Below are positions 35,638-43,593 of a stretch of 51,239 bases of DNA, piece after piece; position 1 is the first letter of the stretch, and each line of letters opens with the position of its first letter. The notes beneath the pieces are model-generated. The model was not told where the DNA came from. It searched no databases and worked only from the letters and a program-made list of their open reading frames with translations. The translations under genes were made by a program, and so were the position numbers. The stretch covers positions 1-51,239 of the forward strand of contig JAEWIL010000174.1 of the NCBI GenBank assembly GCA_023387085.1. The letters run 5' to 3'. Source of the DNA: Pseudomonadota bacterium (GTDB taxonomy: Bacteria > Pseudomonadota > Alphaproteobacteria > Sphingomonadales > Sphingomonadaceae).

Positions 35638-35910
35638 TCAGCGCACCCGGCCGCGGCGGAACAGGTTGACGATCGCAAGCAGGATCAGCGCGCCGATGAA
35701 CGCGGTGACAAGGGTTCGCCAGTCGAACGCGTCGCCGCGCAAATGGCCGCCGCCCAGAAAGCCGCCGAGCAGCAATCGGCCGAGGATCGAACCGATACAC
35801 CCGACGATGATGTTCAGGAAAATGCCCTGCTGGGCATCGGTGCGCATCACGATGCTGGCGAGCCAGCCGATGATGCCGCCCATGACAAGTGCAATAATGA
35901 AATCAATCAT
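35638..35910 (-). CDS. GlsB/YeaQ/YmgE family stress-response membrane protein
   Basis: 90 residues. Two or three membrane helices with the family pattern MIDFIIALVMGGIIGWLASI, MRTDAQQGIFLNIIVGCIGS and LLLGGFLGGG. ATG 35910 follows an AGGGGG site. Relatives are small transglycosylase-associated (Tag) membrane proteins induced by stress or in stationary phase. It is mono-cistronic, with its own terminator. Upstream it faces the gene-free region 35911-36901. Confidence 0.88.
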   Translation of the reverse strand: MIDFIIALVMGGIIGWLASIVMRTDAQQGIFLNIIVGCIGSILGRLLLGGFLGGGHLRGDAFDWRTLVTAFIGALILLAIVNLFRRGRVR

Positions 35911-36080
35911 GTTCTGACCCCCTACGATCATTATGACGCCTGATGAAACAGGCATGGACGATGCTAACCTAAATATTTGCAATCGCCTAGCGAAATGGCG
36001 GTGGCCGGACGGTGTATGTCGGCACGGTCATGGGTCGCTGCCGTTCGTTCGGCGACGATATGCAAATGCGAGATGGGGGG

Positions 36081-36120
36081 AAAAGGTTCCCGGCCGCGAT
36101 CCGGAGACCGCGGCCGGGAA
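36081..36120 (-). terminator. Strong terminator-like hairpin in the gene-free region
   Basis: A 12-bp perfect GC-rich stem (36087-36098 with 36109-36120) and 10-nt loop are followed on the minus strand by CCTTTT. It implies a transcript on the minus strand that ends here, although no confident gene lies upstream of it. Confidence 0.55.
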
Positions 36121-36360
36121 AGGAGGATCAGTTCCGGTCGGGGAACTGCTCCGGGTCGCACCAGCGGCATAAGCGGTCCGCTTTGACCGCGGTGTGACGG
36201 TCGTCACAGGAAAGGGAAATAGTTGCGCGGCTGCCGCGCCCCGCGCCAAGAGCCGAAGCGCGCAAAAGGCGCATGCGAAATGGGGGCCGGCATCGCTGCC
36301 AACCCCCACTATCCGGTTGTTGCTCCGACGGACCTCCGCTCCGCTCCATTCCGGTCTGCC

Positions 36361-36501
36361 GGTCCGAAGACCTGCAACCCGCAGATAATGCGTTTCGGCG
36401 TACGCCAAATCAGTCCGGCGATGGTTTGGTCGGCCCCCTTGCGGGGGCCGGCCTCACCTGAAAGCCCCTTCATCATCTTGTCCGTGCCTTTGCCGAAGCA
36501 A
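36361..36501 (-). ncRNA. Candidate structured RNA with three tetraloop hairpins
   Basis: Read on the minus strand: TTGC-TTCG-GCAA (36501-36490), then an 11-bp stem (one G-U pair) closed by a GCAA tetraloop (36453-36428), then GGTC-TTCG-GACC (36372-36361). Two cUUCGg loops and one GNRA loop within 140 nt all have the proper sequence on only one strand, which suggests an RNA rather than chance GC-rich palindromes. The strand agrees with the terminator at 36081-36120. It overlaps the weak small frame 36309-36533. The family is not recognised; RNase P, tmRNA and SRP signatures are absent. Confidence 0.4.
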
Positions 36502-36759
36502 CTGCGCTTCCAGAGCGATGGACTGTCTTTCATGTACCCGATCTGGTTCGCCTCAACTCGTGGGAATCGCTGCGTTCCGTGATCAAGCTATCGAATGATT
36601 TCCTCGTAAATCCAGTCCGTTATCTTCCGGCTAGTCTTGCAACTACCCTTCATGTCCCGGCGGCTTTTCGTCTCCGTCTTCCGATGATTTGAAGCTGTCA
36701 CGAACCGATTTCGGCGCCAACAAGAATCATGCGAAAAGGCCGCCCCGGCGCTCCGCGCT

Positions 36760-36768
36760 TGTGGATAA
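36760..36768 (-). promoter_or_regulatory. Perfect DnaA box
   Basis: The minus strand reads TTATCCACA, the consensus high-affinity DnaA site. Weaker TTATC-starting 9-mers (TTATCTTCC near 36622, TTATCCGAG near 36881) are in the same region. A single perfect box can occur by chance; its role is unproven. Confidence 0.45.
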
Positions 36769-36781
36769 GTCCGGCATTAGC

Positions 36782-36829
36782 AACAAGGCATTTCCCCGCA
36801 GCATTTTTGTAACAAGGCTGCAGCATTTT
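36782..36829. repeat. Two-copy direct repeat beside the DnaA box
   Basis: AACAAGGC followed by GCAGCATTTT occurs at 36782-36807 (with 8 nt between the parts) and again at 36811-36829 (with one base between). The pair starts 14 nt from the DnaA box and is AT-richer than its surroundings. Confidence 0.5.
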
Positions 36830-36831
36830 CG

Positions 36832-36862
36832 GATTCGATTGCCGCACCGCAGCAATCGAATC
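36832..36862. other. Perfect 11-bp inverted repeat downstream of nadA
   Basis: GATTCGATTGC pairs with GCAATCGAATC across a 9-nt loop, 40 nt after the nadA stop. There is no T-run on either side, so it may be a factor-dependent 3' end, an mRNA-stabilising hairpin or a protein site. A 12-nt self-complementary sequence GAGTCGCGACTC lies between it and the stop codon. Confidence 0.5.
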
Positions 36863-36901
36863 GCGGGAACGACTGCTCTTTTATCCGAGCCGAGTCGCGA
36901 C

Positions 36902-37891
36902 TCAGGCGCGTCCCAGATCGCCCTTCCCGACCGTCCCCGATGCCATGTCGAGCATGCGGTCGAGACTCTTGCGCGCCGCGAGGCGGAGGTCCTCGTCCAT
37001 CTCGATCCGCGGCTGGAGATCGCGCAGCGCGAGGTAAAGCTTCTCCATCGTGTTGAGCGCCATATAGGGGCAGATGTTGCAGTTGCAGTTGCCGTCCGCG
37101 CCCGGCGCGCCGATGAAGGTCTTTTCGGGCAGCGCGAGTTCCATCTGGTGGATGATGTGCGGCTCGGTCGCGACGATCAGCGTGTCGCCGGGAAAGCTCT
37201 TCGCGAACTGCAGGATGCCGCTCGTCGACCCGACATAGTCGGCGTGGTCGACGATGTGCGGCGGGCATTCGGGATGGGCCGCGACCGGGGCGCCGGGGTG
37301 CTGCGCCTTCAGCTTGATCAGCTCGGTCTCGCTGAACGCCTCGTGGACGATGCACACGCCGGGCCACAGCAGCATCTCGCGCCCGAACTTGCGGTTGAGA
37401 TAGCCGCCGAGATGACGATCGGGGCCGAAGATGATCTTCTGGCTCTCGGGAATCTGGCTGATGATCGTCTCGGCGCTCGACGAGGTGACGATGATGTCGC
37501 TGAGCGCCTTCACCGCCGCCGAGCAATTGATATAGGTCAGCGCGATATGGTCGGGGTGCGCCTCGCGGAACCGTTTGAACTGTTCGGGCGGGCAACTGTC
37601 CTCGAGGCTGCAACCCGCATCCATGTCCGGCAGGATCACCGTCTTTTGCGGGCTCAGGATCTTGGCCGTCTCGGCCATGAATTTCACGCCGCAAAAGGCG
37701 ATGACATCGGCGTCGGTATCGGCGGCCTTGCGCGACAGCTCGAGTGAATCGCCGACGAAATCGGCAAGATCCTGAATCTCGGGCTTCTGGTAGTAATGCG
37801 CGAGGATGACGGCGTTGCGTTCCTTGCGAAGGCGTTCGATTTCGGCGCGCAGGTCGATGCCCGAGAGATTCTCGCGGATGGGAGCAGTCAT
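36902..37891 (-). CDS. nadA: Quinolinate synthase A
   Basis: 329 residues. Condenses iminoaspartate with dihydroxyacetone phosphate to quinolinate in NAD synthesis, using a [4Fe-4S] cluster. The N-terminal NAVILAHYYQKPEIQDLADF, cluster-ligand Cys regions (YINCSAAVKALSDIIVTSSS; HPECPPHIVDHADYVGSTSG; CNCNICPYMALNTMEKLYLA) and the substrate motif VFCGVKFMAETAKILSP-type segment are all present. No nadB or nadC is in the window. It is an isolated gene. Confidence 0.96.
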   Translation of the reverse strand: MTAPIRENLSGIDLRAEIERLRKERNAVILAHYYQKPEIQDLADFVGDSLELSRKAADTDADVIAFCGVKFMAETAKILSPQKTVILPDMDAGCSLEDSCPPEQFKRFREAHPDHIALTYINCSAAVKALSDIIVTSSSAETIISQIPESQKIIFGPDRHLGGYLNRKFGREMLLWPGVCIVHEAFSETELIKLKAQHPGAPVAAHPECPPHIVDHADYVGSTSGILQFAKSFPGDTLIVATEPHIIHQMELALPEKTFIGAPGADGNCNCNICPYMALNTMEKLYLALRDLQPRIEMDEDLRLAARKSLDRMLDMASGTVGKGDLGRA

Positions 37892-37962
37892 GGCTATTCC
37901 TTATATGGGTTTGCCCTCGGCCGCCCCTCTACACCGCACCCGGCGACAGGGCAATTCGCCGT

Positions 37963-38676
37963 TCAGCCGCCGGCGAGCCGCGTGGCGAGCGCAATGACGG
38001 GAGGCGTCATGGCAAGAAGCGATATGGTAACGCGCACCGCGATGACAATTGCCGCGAGCACCCATGTCGCCGGATGAACGGCGCCGCGCGTACGCCGGTC
38101 GTGCGCCGCGATGAGGGCGACGACAAAGAGCTGGCACAGCGCGACGGCCGGTTCGGCCCATGGCCCCATCAACGGAATGGGCAGCGTCCGGCCGAGCGCG
38201 GGCTCGAGGATCACGATCGTCGCGCCGATCATCAGCCGCCGATGCCATTCGGTCTGGCGCCGGCGCCGGATCGCGATGGTGACGAGCGCGCCGAAGGTCA
38301 GCGCCTCGATTGTCGTGAGCATCAGGAAATAGGGTGGCGTAAAAAAGGGCGGAAAGCGGTGCAGGACGAGCGATGCCAGCCCCGTGTAGATCGCGAGGGT
38401 CGCGATCAGCACCGCGAGCACCGCCCCGGCCCAGCCGAGCCGCCGGTGCAGCGCCATGTCGCCGCGCGCTTCCAGCGTTGGCTGTGCAATCAGCAGGCCC
38501 AGCCATGCGAGCATCGCGACCCCGTGCACATGGACCCACCACGGCGCCTTCGCCGGATCGACGAAGCCGCGCAGCGCGAATTGCAGGAAACCCAGGATGA
38601 TGAAGACAGCAAGACCAATCGCCATCCGCTGCCAGAACCGCTCGGCGCGCACTGCGCCCTCCGCCATCGTCGCCAT
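37963..38676 (-). CDS. Uncharacterised multi-pass membrane protein
   Basis: 237 residues with about seven hydrophobic helices, e.g. MAIGLAVFIILGFLQFALRG, VHVHGVAMLAWLGLLIAQPT, LGWAGAVLAVLIATLAIYTG and AVALCQLFVVALIAAHD. His residues near helix ends (HVHG, LHRRLGW, EWHRRLM) could bind haem or metal. I do not recognise a named family. ATG 38676 and an in-frame ATG 38667 are both possible; GGGGGG lies upstream. It follows a DUF4230 gene on the same strand with a 69-nt gap. Confidence 0.75.
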   Translation of the reverse strand: MATMAEGAVRAERFWQRMAIGLAVFIILGFLQFALRGFVDPAKAPWWVHVHGVAMLAWLGLLIAQPTLEARGDMALHRRLGWAGAVLAVLIATLAIYTGLASLVLHRFPPFFTPPYFLMLTTIEALTFGALVTIAIRRRRQTEWHRRLMIGATIVILEPALGRTLPIPLMGPWAEPAVALCQLFVVALIAAHDRRTRGAVHPATWVLAAIVIAVRVTISLLAMTPPVIALATRLAGG

Positions 38677-38745
38677 GCCGCACCCCCCGTTTGGCTGGAA
38701 CCCGCCGGCCATTTAGCACGGCGGCGTGAAAACGGAAACCGGACG

Positions 38746-39378
38746 TTATTCTCCCGCGAAGCGCGCGGTCACCTTGGCATCGATCCCTGCGGCTTTCAGC
38801 GGCATGGCAAAGCTTTGCTCTACCGCGGTTCGCGCGGCGTTCCGGGCCAGTCGCATCGGCGTCGTCCCCTTCGCCTGCTTGATCAGCTCTTCTTGCGCCG
38901 CCTTGCGGTTGGCGGCGTCGAGCGTCTGCTCGGCATCAGTGAGCGTCAGCAGGATCACGCCGTCGCGGAATTCGCTGATCGCATCGATATCGATTTCGGG
39001 TCCGGCGAGGCGCAGCGGCGGCAGGGTGACGGTCAGCGCGTTGGTATCGCCATCCCAGTCGAGGTCGGATTGCTTCAGGCCGCCGAGGTCGAGCTCGTAC
39101 CGCACCGTCCCGGGCATGATCAGCGTCTTCTTCGCCTCGAGCCCCAGGCGCGTCTGCTTCGAGGTCACGACCGCAACATAGCGCGCGGTGAAAGGCACCA
39201 GCACATTCTGTTCCTGCAAGCCTTGCAGGCTCGCGGCGACGACGGTCTGCGGATCATAGCCGCGCTGCCAGTCGCGCCACGCCGACACCGACCACCAGAC
39301 GGCGAGCGCGAGCAGCGCCGCGGCCGCGAGCAGGATCAGGCGCGGCAGAAGGCGCGGAGCGGGGGCACGGTCGGTCAT
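38746..39378 (-). CDS. DUF4230 domain protein, membrane anchored
   Basis: 210 residues. The N-terminal membrane helix LILLAAAALLALAVWWSVSA is followed by a periplasmic DUF4230 domain, including QEQNVLVPFTARYVAVVTSK, YELDLGGLKQSDLDWDGDTN and ALTVTLPPLRLAGPEIDID. The function of this domain is unknown. The start overlaps the stop of the gene upstream by ATGA, so the two are coupled. Confidence 0.8.
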   Translation of the reverse strand: MTDRAPAPRLLPRLILLAAAALLALAVWWSVSAWRDWQRGYDPQTVVAASLQGLQEQNVLVPFTARYVAVVTSKQTRLGLEAKKTLIMPGTVRYELDLGGLKQSDLDWDGDTNALTVTLPPLRLAGPEIDIDAISEFRDGVILLTLTDAEQTLDAANRKAAQEELIKQAKGTTPMRLARNAARTAVEQSFAMPLKAAGIDAKVTARFAGE

Positions 39379-40151
39379 GGCGTGGTATAATCCGAACAAT
39401 CGGGCGCGGGCCGGTCCATTTGATAGCGCGCGGCCGCCGCGTCGTAGCGCAGCACCCGGTCATAGGTGCAGGCGGGATCGCGCGCGCGAACCAGGTCGGC
39501 GCGCTTCAGCTTCGTCGCGCTATTGTCCTCCGACCGGCGCGAGCTCCGCGGAAAGGCCGTGGCGACAGCGCGATAGCTGAGCGTCGGAAACAAAGCCGCG
39601 CCACCGGGCGCGGCAGCGAGGGTCGCGCCGAATTCATATTCGTCGTGGCACGCCTCTAGCCTGTCCTTCATATCCTCTTCGGAAAAGCAGGCGCGGATCA
39701 GCAGCGACCCGTTCCACGGCACTTCGATCGCCTCTCCGCCCAGCCGGGCCGCGTTCGGCGTCGCATCGAGTTCGATCAGGTGGAGCTGCGACGCCGAACC
39801 GCCTCCGCCCGAATACATGCTCGTCTGCCCGGTCAGGATGCCGACGAGATAGCGGTTCGCACCATCGCCGCCTTTGGCCCGGATCAGCTTCGGCCACAGG
39901 TCCACCGACTGCGCCTCGGGAAATTCGGGCAGCGCCAGCGAAACTGCCTGCGCGCCGGGCGATAAAACGCGCAGGACGGCGTCTGCGGCGGCGCCCTCTT
40001 CGGCCGCCGGGACTTCAAGGCACAGGCTGCGATCGGGCAGGCACTGGCTTTTGCCTTCGCCGGCGATCAGCGCGACAACCCGTCCGGGGGCGGGTGGAGA
40101 CGCCGCAACCGCAGCAGCCATGAACAACGACAGGATCACGCCAATTCCCAT
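39375..40151 (-). CDS. Exported protein of unknown function
   Basis: 258 residues. The signal peptide MGIGVILSLFMAAAVAASPP has likely cleavage near AAVA-A. The mature part has several Cys (SQCLPDRSLCLEV; ACFSEEDMKDRLEACHDEYE; DPACTYDRVLRYD; APDCSDYT), suggesting disulphides and a periplasmic location. No family recognised. The open frame extends far upstream, but the sequence before 40151 is the wrong frame of the hydrolase gene. It overlaps that gene by 16 nt and the DUF4230 gene by 4 nt. Confidence 0.75.
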   Translation of the reverse strand: MGIGVILSLFMAAAVAASPPAPGRVVALIAGEGKSQCLPDRSLCLEVPAAEEGAAADAVLRVLSPGAQAVSLALPEFPEAQSVDLWPKLIRAKGGDGANRYLVGILTGQTSMYSGGGGSASQLHLIELDATPNAARLGGEAIEVPWNGSLLIRACFSEEDMKDRLEACHDEYEFGATLAAAPGGAALFPTLSYRAVATAFPRSSRRSEDNSATKLKRADLVRARDPACTYDRVLRYDAAAARYQMDRPAPDCSDYTTP

Positions 40152-41077
40152 TCTTCCTGCCCCGATTCCGCCAGGCGGACGCGGACGACGCCCCGCGCCT
40201 TCAGGTCGAGCAAGTGAGCCAGAACCGACCGGCCCGCTGCGCCCGTCAGGCGCGGGTCCAGGCCCTTGTACATATGGCTGACCATGACCGGGATCACAGC
40301 GGTGCCTTTTTCCAGCTCGCGCACGATTTGCCGCTCGCGCTGCTTGCGATGACCGAGCATGCCGCGGACCAATTGCCTCGGCTTGGTCACCGCGGGGCCG
40401 TGCGCGGGATAATAAACCCGGTCGTCGCGGTCGTAGAGCTTCGACAGGCTCGCCATATAGGCCGCCATGTCGCCGTCGGGCGGACTCACGACGCTGGTCG
40501 ACCAGGCCATGACATGGTCGCCGGTGAACAGCGCGCCGGTCTCGACCAGCGCGAAGCAGAGATGGTTCGATGTGTGTCCCGGCGTCGCGACCGCTTCGAG
40601 CGTCCAGCCATCCCCCGAAATCCGCTCGCCGTCGGCCAGCACGCGGTCGGGAGCATAGTCGGGATCGAAGGCGGAATCGGCGCGCGGACCATCGTCGGAA
40701 AGCGCGAGCGGCGCGCAGCCGATGATCGGCGCGCCGGTCGCGGCCTTCAGTGGCGCAGCGGCGGGCGAATGATCGCGGTGCGTATGTGTGCAGAGAATCG
40801 CGGCGATCCGCTGGCCGCGGGTGGCGCGCAGGATCGCGTCGACATGGCCTGCGCCATTGGCGTCGGGCGGATTGCCGATGCTCATGCCAGATCCGGTCGG
40901 GCCGGGATCGATCACCGCGATGTCGCTTCCGGCGCCGACGATCCACGTTTGCGTGCCGGTGAAGGTATAGGGCGAGGGGTTGGGCGCGAGCACGCGGCGT
41001 ACCAGCGGTTCGTGCTGCTCGCACTCGCCGGCATGGATTGTGTCGGGCCAGGGCTTTGCTTCGCTCATGCGTCCCAT
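40136..41077 (-). CDS. Metallo-beta-lactamase-fold hydrolase
   Basis: 313 residues. The metal site HxHxDH is in AILCTHTHRDHSPAAAPLK, with further ligands in EAVATPGHTSNHLCFALVE and LFTGDHVMAWSTSVV, and a late His in RVYYPAHGPAV. A C-terminal winged-helix-like region (LTGAAGRSVLAHLLDLKARG) matches the LACTB2-like group. It is probably a cytosolic hydrolase acting on an ester, thioester or RNA. It is not a beta-lactamase by pattern. Start at 41077 (MGRMSEAKPW), with an alternative at 41068. Confidence 0.87.
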   Translation of the reverse strand: MGRMSEAKPWPDTIHAGECEQHEPLVRRVLAPNPSPYTFTGTQTWIVGAGSDIAVIDPGPTGSGMSIGNPPDANGAGHVDAILRATRGQRIAAILCTHTHRDHSPAAAPLKAATGAPIIGCAPLALSDDGPRADSAFDPDYAPDRVLADGERISGDGWTLEAVATPGHTSNHLCFALVETGALFTGDHVMAWSTSVVSPPDGDMAAYMASLSKLYDRDDRVYYPAHGPAVTKPRQLVRGMLGHRKQRERQIVRELEKGTAVIPVMVSHMYKGLDPRLTGAAGRSVLAHLLDLKARGVVRVRLAESGQEEWELA

Positions 41078-41144
41078 GTGGCACCGGCCTCGCCGAAGGA
41101 AAAGGACGTAGCACCAAAAAAGGCACAAACGAAAAGCGGCGACG

Positions 41145-41175
41145 AGAAAAAGGGAGCGACCTGGCCGCTCCCTTT
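41145..41175 (-). terminator. Rho-independent terminator after the blaI-blaR1-like operon
   Basis: A 10-bp perfect stem (41149-41158 with 41166-41175), 7-nt loop, then TTTTT on the minus strand, ~100 nt after the M56 peptidase stop and ahead of the hydrolase start. Confidence 0.8.
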
Positions 41176-41278
41176 CCCCGCCCCACACGCCAGTCTTACC
41201 GGGGACGAAGACCAGCGTCGAAGCTGACGGGTTTCAGGGTCCTGACTCCCTTCGACCCGCTTTCCTTTGACCGCTTTC

Positions 41279-43012
41279 CTATTTGTCGGATTTCTCCATG
41301 TCGGCGATCGCCTTGTCGAGATCGGCCTGAACCTTGGCGCGCATCTCTTCGGACAAGCCCCGCGCCCGCTCGCCCTCGGCGAATGCTTCGCGCGCCTTCT
41401 TGAGCGCCGACAAGCGGGCCGCGCGCCCCTCCGGCCCGTCGGCGCATGCGAACATCACGACGCGGCTGCGCTTGTTGCCGTCGCTTTCGTCGCGGTTGAC
41501 GACCGGCGGGGTCTTTCCGCCCTCGCCGCAGCGAACAACCATCGCCTTGCCAGCGACCGGTGCCCATGCGGCATGCGGCATCGCTGGCACGGGCGGCATG
41601 GCTGGCATCCGCGGCATGGGCGGCATCGGCGCCATGACGGTGCGGAAGCTCTCGCGACGCTTCGCTTCCAGCCTGTCGGCGATTGCGTTGGCCTTGGCAC
41701 CGGTAACCCCCTGCTCCTTCAGCGTCGCAAGAATGTCGTCGCGCGACAGGCTGCCGGGCATTCGGACCTCGACGCGCCGGGCCTTGTCCTTGCCCACCGT
41801 GCCGTCGGCGGGAGCGAACACCACAGCCTGATGGCCTTCTTCATCGCCATCGCGGCGGATGATGATGCGATGGACTTCACGCTTCTGGCCCTCCTTGTTC
41901 GCCGTCTCGCCATCATGCCGCTCGGTAAAGATCATTACGCCGGGGGCTTCCGGCACGGCCGGAGCCTCGGGCGGCACCGGCGCCTCGGGTGGCAACGGTG
42001 CCCCGGGGGCCGCTGGCGGAGCCGGCGGTTCCGGCACATCCGACTGGGCGCTCGCGATACCGGCGGGCACGAGGGTCGCGGTCGTTGCGAGCACGGCGAG
42101 CGTCGCACCGCCGACCAGCAGCTTGCCGATCAACCCGCGCTTTCTGGAAATATCCCCCCTCGTAAGCATTGTCAGTCTCTCCTGCAGATTGTCATGGACC
42201 GCCATCGGCGCCGCGAGCGACAGCCGCGAGCCTACGGCCGCCTTGGCAATCGCCGTGGCATAGCGCGCGGTACGCAGGCCCCGCGGGGCGTCGTCGGCCA
42301 TGGTCAGCACGCGCGCATCGCACGCCGCTTCCTGATCGAACCGAAAGGCGCGGATCGCGCGCCAGGCGAACGGATTGAACCATTGGGTCGCGAGCAGCAG
42401 CAGCGCCGCAGCATTCGCCCACAGGTCGCCATGGCGGTGGTGCGCAAGCTCGTGATCGATCGCCAGCGCGCGCTCTTCGGCGACATAGCGCCCAAAGAAA
42501 TCGTGCGGGACGGCGACGAAACGGCGCCACAGACCAAAGGCGACCGGGCCATCGACGGCGTCGGTCATGATCAGACGGATCGTCCCGAGCGGTTCGAGTT
42601 CGACCGCGCCGCGCAGCGCCGCGTCGCGAAACCGACGGTGCGACACCCACGCCGAGACGAGGACGAAAACCACACCCGCGAGCCACAGGGCGAAAAGATA
42701 GGGCAAGGCTTCGGCAAGACTCCACGCCGGCGAGGTCGAGGCAACCGGCAAAGCGGGCGTTCCGGAATTTTCGGCGATGTCGACCAGCACTAGATCGGCC
42801 GGCGCCGCAGACGTCGCCGCCACGGTGACCGGGTCGGCGAACGGCAGCGGCGGCAGCACGAGGCGCAGCGCCGGAACCAACCAGAGCGCATATGTCAGAC
42901 CGGGTCCGAAATGGCGCGCGAAGGGCTTGCGGATCAACAGCACCGCAAGGACGAGAATGGCGGTGGTGATCATCGTATCACCCCACGCCTGCATGACCAT
43001 AGCGGCGCTCAT
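41279..43012 (-). CDS. M56 family (BlaR1/MecR1-like) membrane metallopeptidase
   Basis: 577 residues. N-terminal membrane helices (MITTAILVLAVLLI; LPYLFALWLAGVVFVLVSAW) precede a cytoplasmic zinc protease with H187-E188-x-x-H191 (LAIDHELAHHRHGDLWANAA) and the downstream EAACDARVL. A further helix (~288-312) leads to a Pro-rich periplasmic part with two low-complexity stretches (PPAPPAAPGAPLPPEAP; PMPPMPRMPAMPPVPAMP). No penicillin-binding sensor domain is seen, so the inducing signal is unknown. It overlaps the repressor gene by ATGA and should cleave or release it. Confidence 0.88.
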   Translation of the reverse strand: MSAAMVMQAWGDTMITTAILVLAVLLIRKPFARHFGPGLTYALWLVPALRLVLPPLPFADPVTVAATSAAPADLVLVDIAENSGTPALPVASTSPAWSLAEALPYLFALWLAGVVFVLVSAWVSHRRFRDAALRGAVELEPLGTIRLIMTDAVDGPVAFGLWRRFVAVPHDFFGRYVAEERALAIDHELAHHRHGDLWANAAALLLLATQWFNPFAWRAIRAFRFDQEAACDARVLTMADDAPRGLRTARYATAIAKAAVGSRLSLAAPMAVHDNLQERLTMLTRGDISRKRGLIGKLLVGGATLAVLATTATLVPAGIASAQSDVPEPPAPPAAPGAPLPPEAPVPPEAPAVPEAPGVMIFTERHDGETANKEGQKREVHRIIIRRDGDEEGHQAVVFAPADGTVGKDKARRVEVRMPGSLSRDDILATLKEQGVTGAKANAIADRLEAKRRESFRTVMAPMPPMPRMPAMPPVPAMPHAAWAPVAGKAMVVRCGEGGKTPPVVNRDESDGNKRSRVVMFACADGPEGRAARLSALKKAREAFAEGERARGLSEEMRAKVQADLDKAIADMEKSDK

Positions 43013-43377
43013 GACTTGAGCTTTCGCAGTAGGGCTTCGATCTCGGCAATGTCGGTGTCGGTCAGCGCCTCGCGCTCGGCAAGATGCGCGATCATCGGGC
43101 TGACGCGGCCGCCGAAGAGGCGGTCGACGAAGCGCTGTGATTCTTCGCCAACCGCCTCGGCGCGGTCGATCGCGGGGCGATAAAGATAGCGGCGCCCGTC
43201 GGCCTCCGCCGCCACCGCGCCCTTCTGGACCAGCCGCGCAAGCAACGTCTTCACGGTCGCCTGCGTCCATCCGTTGATCTTGCCGATACGCTGGGTCAGG
43301 TCCGCGGCGGTCTGCGGGGCCTTGTCCCACAGCGCCGACAGCACCTGCATTTCCGACTCGCTCGCTCGCTCCGCCAT
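43009..43377 (-). CDS. BlaI/MecI/CopY family transcriptional repressor
   Basis: 122 residues. The winged-helix DNA-binding domain contains ESEMQVLSALWDKAPQTAAD and GWTQATVKTLLARLVQKGAV, followed by the dimerisation helices. The recognition helix TVKTLLARL is classic. It likely represses its own operon through the operator at 43416-43431. The GGGAGGGG site precedes ATG 43377. No beta-lactamase or PBP gene is adjacent, so the regulated response is unknown. Confidence 0.92.
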   Translation of the reverse strand: MAERASESEMQVLSALWDKAPQTAADLTQRIGKINGWTQATVKTLLARLVQKGAVAAEADGRRYLYRPAIDRAEAVGEESQRFVDRLFGGRVSPMIAHLAEREALTDTDIAEIEALLRKLKS

Positions 43378-43404
43378 ATCGGAACCCCTCCCTTATTGGC
43401 GTTC

Positions 43405-43433
43405 ATCTGCAATGCGACTACAAATGTAGTCAA
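43405..43433 (-). promoter_or_regulatory. BlaI-type operator inside the promoter of the blaI-like operon
   Basis: GACTACA-AA-TGTAGTC (43416-43431) is a perfect dyad with the TACA-N2-TGTA core of BlaI/MecI operators. On the minus strand it overlaps TTGACT (-35, 43433-43428) and lies in the 17-nt spacer to GCAGAT (43410-43405), so bound repressor would block RNA polymerase. Confidence 0.8.
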
Positions 43434-43553
43434 TTGGCTGAACGCTTCCTGAATGACGCCGGACGGCGACGTGTCGGAATTTTTGACAGCGGTCACACAT
43501 GGTAAGGAATCGCTAACCAGCGTTACCCGCGGAAAACACCGGTCGCGGCAAAC

Positions 43554-43568
43554 TGGCATGGCACTTGT
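43554..43568 (+). promoter_or_regulatory. Possible sigma-54-like element
   Basis: TGGCATGGCACTTGT resembles the -24/-12 consensus (TGGCAC-N5-TTGC) with one change in each box. It lies ~12 nt ahead of the start of the folded element. The resemblance may be chance, and whether the organism has RpoN is unknown. Confidence 0.2.
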
Positions 43569-43593
43569 ATGGTATCGGATGTTCCCGAGTGTT

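Larger units (their letters stand above)
35911..36901. other. 991-nt region without a convincing protein gene
   Basis: Open frames here are short, lack good ribosome sites and have lower third-position GC than neighbouring genes. The segment instead contains hairpins with stable tetraloops, a terminator-like hairpin, a perfect DnaA box and direct repeats, listed separately. All flanking genes point left. Two small minus-strand frames deserve mention: 36309-36533 (MKDSPSLWKRSCFGKGTDKM at its start) and 36128-36349, which ends RLCRWCDPEQFPDRN eight bases before the terminator-like stem. I cannot support either strongly. Confidence 0.6.

Noticed and set aside
36309..36533. Small minus-strand frame of 74 codons
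   Set aside because: No good ribosome site, lower GC3 than neighbouring genes, and it overlaps the three tetraloop hairpins. I favour an RNA, but could not exclude a short peptide.
36690..36870. Chromosome origin (oriC)
   Set aside because: Only one perfect DnaA box and no strongly AT-rich unwinding stretch; kept only as a question in the findings.
40136..41077. Beta-lactamase controlled by the neighbouring BlaI-like repressor
   Set aside because: The hydrolase has the general metallo-beta-lactamase fold of LACTB2-like enzymes, no signal peptide, and a terminator separates it from the repressor operon.
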